From assembly GCA_900766945.1 (NCBI GenBank), contig CAAFXD010000157.1, positions 1 through 8,074 of the forward strand: DNA of 8,074 nucleotides, read 5' to 3'. This document shows positions 5,651 through 8,074 of this stretch, one piece after another (the stretch's first letter is position 1; each line of letters starts with the position of its first letter). Source of the stretch: Clostridia bacterium. Its GTDB lineage: Bacteria > Bacillota > Clostridia > Oscillospirales > Acutalibacteraceae. A program made the translations under genes and the position numbers. The notes below the pieces were generated by a model. The model did no database searches. It was given only the letters and a program-made list of their open reading frames with translations, and had not been told where the DNA came from.

Positions 5651-6289
5651 TTAATCTTTATCCGTAATAAAAATCAGTGCTGTGCCGTCTGAAACCGTGA
5701 TTTCAGCGGTTGCCTCTGTAATTTCATTGCTGACGCCCATGCCGCAGAACGGCGTAAACGTAAAGTTTTCAAGCGGATAGTAAAAGCCCTTTAAAGTGAC
5801 GGTGCATGCACCGCCGAGCGCGAAAACCGAAATATATTTGCTGTCATCGCGCGGCAAAATCTGGGTTTCGTTTTGCAAAACAAACACACGATGATGCATA
5901 TCTGCCACCGTTAAATCCACGCCGAGCGTTTTCGCATAGGCACACAAATCAAAATTGGCAAAGGTATGGTCCAAACGACTGCCCGTCCCCCCGAACAATA
6001 CAATTTGCCGACAGCCGCGGCGTACCGCCTCTTTGAGCGCAACCGCGCTGTCGGTATCGTCTTTTATCGGGTTTAAACGCATGGTTTCAATATCGGTTTC
6101 GGGGCATTCCCCCGAATCAAAATCCCCGAGAATCAAATTCGGCGCACAGCCGATGTCTTCGGCGTAGCGATAACCCGCATCTGCCGTAATGATATACGGT
6201 TTTTCTGCCAAATAGGGCAAAATTTGCGTTTTCGGTAAGTAGTCCCCTGCCGCAAAAATAATGCAGTCGGGCTTCGTCACAATTCCCAT
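5651..6289 (-). CDS. thiN: Thiamine pyrophosphokinase
   Basis: This 212-residue cytoplasmic enzyme transfers pyrophosphate from ATP to thiamine, giving the cofactor thiamine diphosphate directly from salvaged vitamin. Motifs in order: TADAGYRYA (35-43), corresponding to the family's ADGG region; LGDFDS (54-59); DDTDSAVAL (77-85), acidic residues for magnesium and ATP; and FGGTGSRLDHTFAN (99-112), the strongest signature. The C-terminal beta sandwich for thiamine includes GVSNE (about 184-188). Length matches the family. The ATG at 6289 overlaps rsgA by 13 bases and has only a weak ribosome binding site. A GTG at 6280 would give a four-base GTGA overlap and a protein three residues shorter, so the start is uncertain. 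Translation is probably coupled to rsgA. In Bacillus subtilis rpe lies between the two genes; here it is missing. Confidence 0.95.
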   Translation of the reverse strand: MGIVTKPDCIIFAAGDYLPKTQILPYLAEKPYIITADAGYRYAEDIGCAPNLILGDFDSGECPETDIETMRLNPIKDDTDSAVALKEAVRRGCRQIVLFGGTGSRLDHTFANFDLCAYAKTLGVDLTVADMHHRVFVLQNETQILPRDDSKYISVFALGGACTVTLKGFYYPLENFTFTPFCGMGVSNEITEATAEITVSDGTALIFITDKD

Positions 6290-7167
6290 TCTTTCAAGTC
6301 CTTTACGGCGTTATACAGTTCCACATAACTATTGTGTCGGGAACGGCTGATTTCTCCGCGCTCAACGGCTTCCAGCACCTTACAGCCCTTGTCGCAGGTA
6401 TGCGAGCAGGTCGAGAATTTACAAGTGCCCAAATATGGGCGAAACTCCCGAAAACAAGAAGCCAAATCCTCTTTGCGAATACAGTCCGCTTTGTCGAGTT
6501 CCAAAGCGGAAAATCCGGGCGTATCCACAATATACCCGCCGCAGGTTTTAAACAGTTCCGCTTGGCGCGTGGTGTGTCTGCCGCGCCCCAATTTATCGCT
6601 GATTTCACCCGTAGCGAGCGACAAATTTGCATCTAACGCATTCAAAAGCGAGGTTTTCCCTACACCAGAATTTCCCGTAAATGCTGTAATTTTACCTTGT
6701 AGGAGCGTTTTTACCGCATCAACGCCTACCCCCGTCTTATTGGAAACCGTTCGGCAGGTAAATCCGGCATTTTGATAGATTTGTGCAAGGGTATCCGCAT
6801 TTTCCAAATCACATTTGGTAAAGACCACAATCGGTTCAATTTGCTTTTGCTCGGCAATGGCAATCAGCTTGTCTATCACAAACGGCACAGGCTTCGGCGC
6901 CGTCGCGGACGCTACAATCAATAATTGGTCGATATTCGCAACGGGCGGACGGCGCAATTCATTTTTACGCGGTAAAATTGCATCAATCGTGTTTTCCGCG
7001 TCACCGTCATGCACCGTAATCTGTACAGAATCCCCTGCAAGCGGCGTCATATGCTTTTTCCGAAATACGCCGCGCGCTTTGCAAACATATACCGCATCGG
7101 CGGCTTCAACCGAATAGAAGCCGCCGATGCCTTTCAGCAATATTCCTTTTTGTGTAAAGTCAGCCAT
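6277..7167 (-). CDS. rsgA: Ribosome small subunit-dependent GTPase RsgA
   Basis: This 296-residue protein is RsgA (YjeQ/YloQ), a GTPase that acts late in maturation of the 30S ribosomal subunit. An OB-fold that binds 16S rRNA occupies about residues 1-70. The GTPase is circularly permuted as in the family, so G4 (TKCD, 117-120) comes before G1 (GNSGVGKT, 165-172), the GRGRHTTR switch (194-201) and G3 (DTPG, 215-218). The C-terminal zinc site is Cys249, Cys254, His256 and Cys262 in the pattern C-x4-C-x-H-x5-C. All key residues are present and the length is normal. The ATG at 7167 has AAAGAGG upstream, which overlaps the prkC stop; the gap to prkC is 11 bases. The 3' end overlaps thiN. It is part of the prkC-rsgA-thiN unit. 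In Bacillus PrkC phosphorylates this protein, so the pairing may be functional. Confidence 0.97.
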   Translation of the reverse strand: MADFTQKGILLKGIGGFYSVEAADAVYVCKARGVFRKKHMTPLAGDSVQITVHDGDAENTIDAILPRKNELRRPPVANIDQLLIVASATAPKPVPFVIDKLIAIAEQKQIEPIVVFTKCDLENADTLAQIYQNAGFTCRTVSNKTGVGVDAVKTLLQGKITAFTGNSGVGKTSLLNALDANLSLATGEISDKLGRGRHTTRQAELFKTCGGYIVDTPGFSALELDKADCIRKEDLASCFREFRPYLGTCKFSTCSHTCDKGCKVLEAVERGEISRSRHNSYVELYNAVKDLKEWEL

Positions 7168-7178
7168 TTACAACCTCT

Positions 7179-8074
7179 TTACTCCACCGTCAATTTAATT
7201 TCCGTGGACGGAATGACCTTTTCATTTTGCTCGGGTGTTTGCGCCGTGACAGTACCGGAAGAAACCTTGTTGCCCTCACTGTTTACAATCATGATATTTT
7301 TAAAACCTGCCGCTTCCAGTTTTTCACGTGCTAACTCAACAGGCATGCCAACAACATAAGGCACCGACACCGGGAATTCGGTTTTCTTTTCATCGGTCAC
7401 CGCCGCGGGAGATTTTGTAAAGTCAATCTTGCCGCTTTGGATTTCCTGGTCATCAATCACAACCTGGTAGGTGTTGTTTGCACCGGAGCCTTTCAAAGTG
7501 ATGGTAATGGTTTCACCGGAGAAGCTCACCTCGCGCGGGAATTGCTCTTGGTCGGAATTGTAAAGAGAACTGTTAAGATATACCTTCATCGTGCCCGACG
7601 CGCCGCTGGATTTCGGCAAGGTCACGGTAATGGTTGCGGTTGTTGCCTCCGGCACACCGTTGCTTACAACCAACGCGATAGGCGCACCCGACTCCGCGGT
7701 CGTGTTGCCATCCGGAGACTGTGAAAGGACAACGCCTTTTTCTTTATCACTGTTCGCTTCGGTAATATTCCCGACGGTAAAGCCTGCGCTTTCAATCAAC
7801 TTTTTCGCAATATCTTGGCTGTATCCCACAACCACAGGAACGGTTGCGGCATCGGGGTTTTCGGTTGTACCGACATAAATCGTAACAAGCGAGCCTTTTT
7901 CGCCGTATGAGCCCTCAACGGGGTAGGAATCAAATACAATGCCGTCTTTGGCATTCTTATCATATTTGACAATCACCTTAACATCAAATCCGCTGGATTT
8001 CGGCAAGGTCACGGTAATGGTTGCGGTTGTTGCCTCCGGCACACCGTTGCTTACAACCAACGCGATAGGCGCAC
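7179..8074 (-). CDS. prkC: PASTA-domain C-terminus of Ser/Thr kinase PrkC (5' end outside window)
   Basis: The 297 residues here (numbered from the first whole codon, 8072) are the extracellular part of a PrkC/StkP-type kinase, which senses peptidoglycan fragments through PASTA repeats. The kinase domain is not in the window; its presence is inferred from the repeats and from the rsgA-thiN-spoVM neighbourhood. Order: the end of a PASTA repeat (1-10); a strand-rich stretch (11-28); the second half only of a PASTA repeat (about 29-68, GIVFDSYPVEG); a full PASTA (about 77-138, VPVVVGYS to IALVVSNG); a beta-rich, Ser/Thr-rich segment of about 90 residues (139-228); and a final PASTA (235-297, VPYVVGMPVELA to IKLTVE). 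The half repeat coincides with an exact 85-base duplication at the window edge, so residues upstream of about 29 may be misplaced. The stop overlaps the rsgA ribosome binding site. Confidence 0.88.
   Translation of the reverse strand, partial: APIALVVSNGVPEATTATITVTLPKSSGFDVKVIVKYDKNAKDGIVFDSYPVEGSYGEKGSLVTIYVGTTENPDAATVPVVVGYSQDIAKKLIESAGFTVGNITEANSDKEKGVVLSQSPDGNTTAESGAPIALVVSNGVPEATTATITVTLPKSSGASGTMKVYLNSSLYNSDQEQFPREVSFSGETITITLKGSGANNTYQVVIDDQEIQSGKIDFTKSPAAVTDEKKTEFPVSVPYVVGMPVELAREKLEAAGFKNIMIVNSEGNKVSSGTVTAQTPEQNEKVIPSTEIKLTVE
7603..7687. repeat. Direct repeat, internal copy
   Basis: These 85 bases are identical to 7990-8074, at an offset of 387 bases (129 codons), so both are read in the same prkC frame. 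They encode the end of a full PASTA repeat (IALVVSNG) and the first strand of the beta-rich segment (TITVTLPKSSG). Confidence 0.97.
7990..8074. repeat. Direct repeat, copy at window edge
   Basis: Exact second copy of 7603-7687. Identity begins at 7990 (the base before differs between copies) and runs to the last base of the window, so its full length is unknown. Here it joins directly to the middle of a PASTA repeat. Confidence 0.97.

Noticed and set aside
5635..5652. Terminator after thiN
   Set aside because: Only a six-pair A/T-rich hairpin (AAAAAG with CTTTTT) with no GC stem, so unlikely to terminate.
1..8074. Mobile element, CRISPR array, tRNA, riboswitch or phage gene
   Set aside because: Gaps between genes are short and explained by promoters and terminators; no transposase, spaced repeat array, cloverleaf or long structured leader was seen.

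Overview
The window looks like core chromosome from an endospore-forming member of the Clostridia, possibly close to Ruminococcaceae/Oscillospiraceae. That placement is inferred from gene content, strong AAGGAGG-type ribosome binding sites and moderate GC; no rRNA or other marker in the window settles it. Three sporulation genes are present: spoIIID, an alpha/beta-type small acid-soluble spore protein (SASP) gene, and a 28-codon spoVM. I see no mobile element, CRISPR array, tRNA or phage gene.

Layout from left to right. (1) 1-655, minus: a GtrB/DPM1-like family 2 glycosyltransferase, cut by the window edge, with a good sigma-A promoter. (2) 772-1032, minus: spoIIID, with its own terminator and a sigma-E-like promoter; divergent from it at 1217-1408, plus, is the SASP gene. 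A bidirectional terminator at 1430-1474 separates the SASP gene from a convergent two-helix membrane protein of unknown function (1481-1927, minus). (3) 2011-3228, minus: an AlaA-type alanine aminotransferase, divergent from glutamine-dependent NAD synthetase nadE (3365-5275, plus). Their promoters sit back to back in a gap of 136 bases. (4) 5336-8074, minus: the conserved cluster prkC (PASTA end only), rsgA, thiN, a 51-codon membrane protein, spoVM. The last two genes are too small for ordinary ORF calling and were found by reading the minus strand. The prkC-rsgA-thiN-spoVM order matches Bacillus subtilis, except that rpe, which lies between rsgA and thiN there, is absent.

How the genes relate. 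prkC, rsgA and thiN are tightly packed (11-base gap, then an overlap) and are probably cotranscribed in growth. The 51-residue protein and spoVM sit downstream, with the stop codon of one inside the ribosome binding site of the other, and have a candidate sigma-E promoter of their own. They and spoIIID would then belong to the mother-cell programme, while the SASP gene belongs to the forespore.

The most unusual signal is at the right edge. The last 85 bases repeat 7603-7687 exactly and in frame, and join it to the middle of a PASTA repeat whose first half is missing. This is either a real rearrangement of the PrkC ectodomain or an assembly artefact at a sequence end. I found no clearly new biological system.
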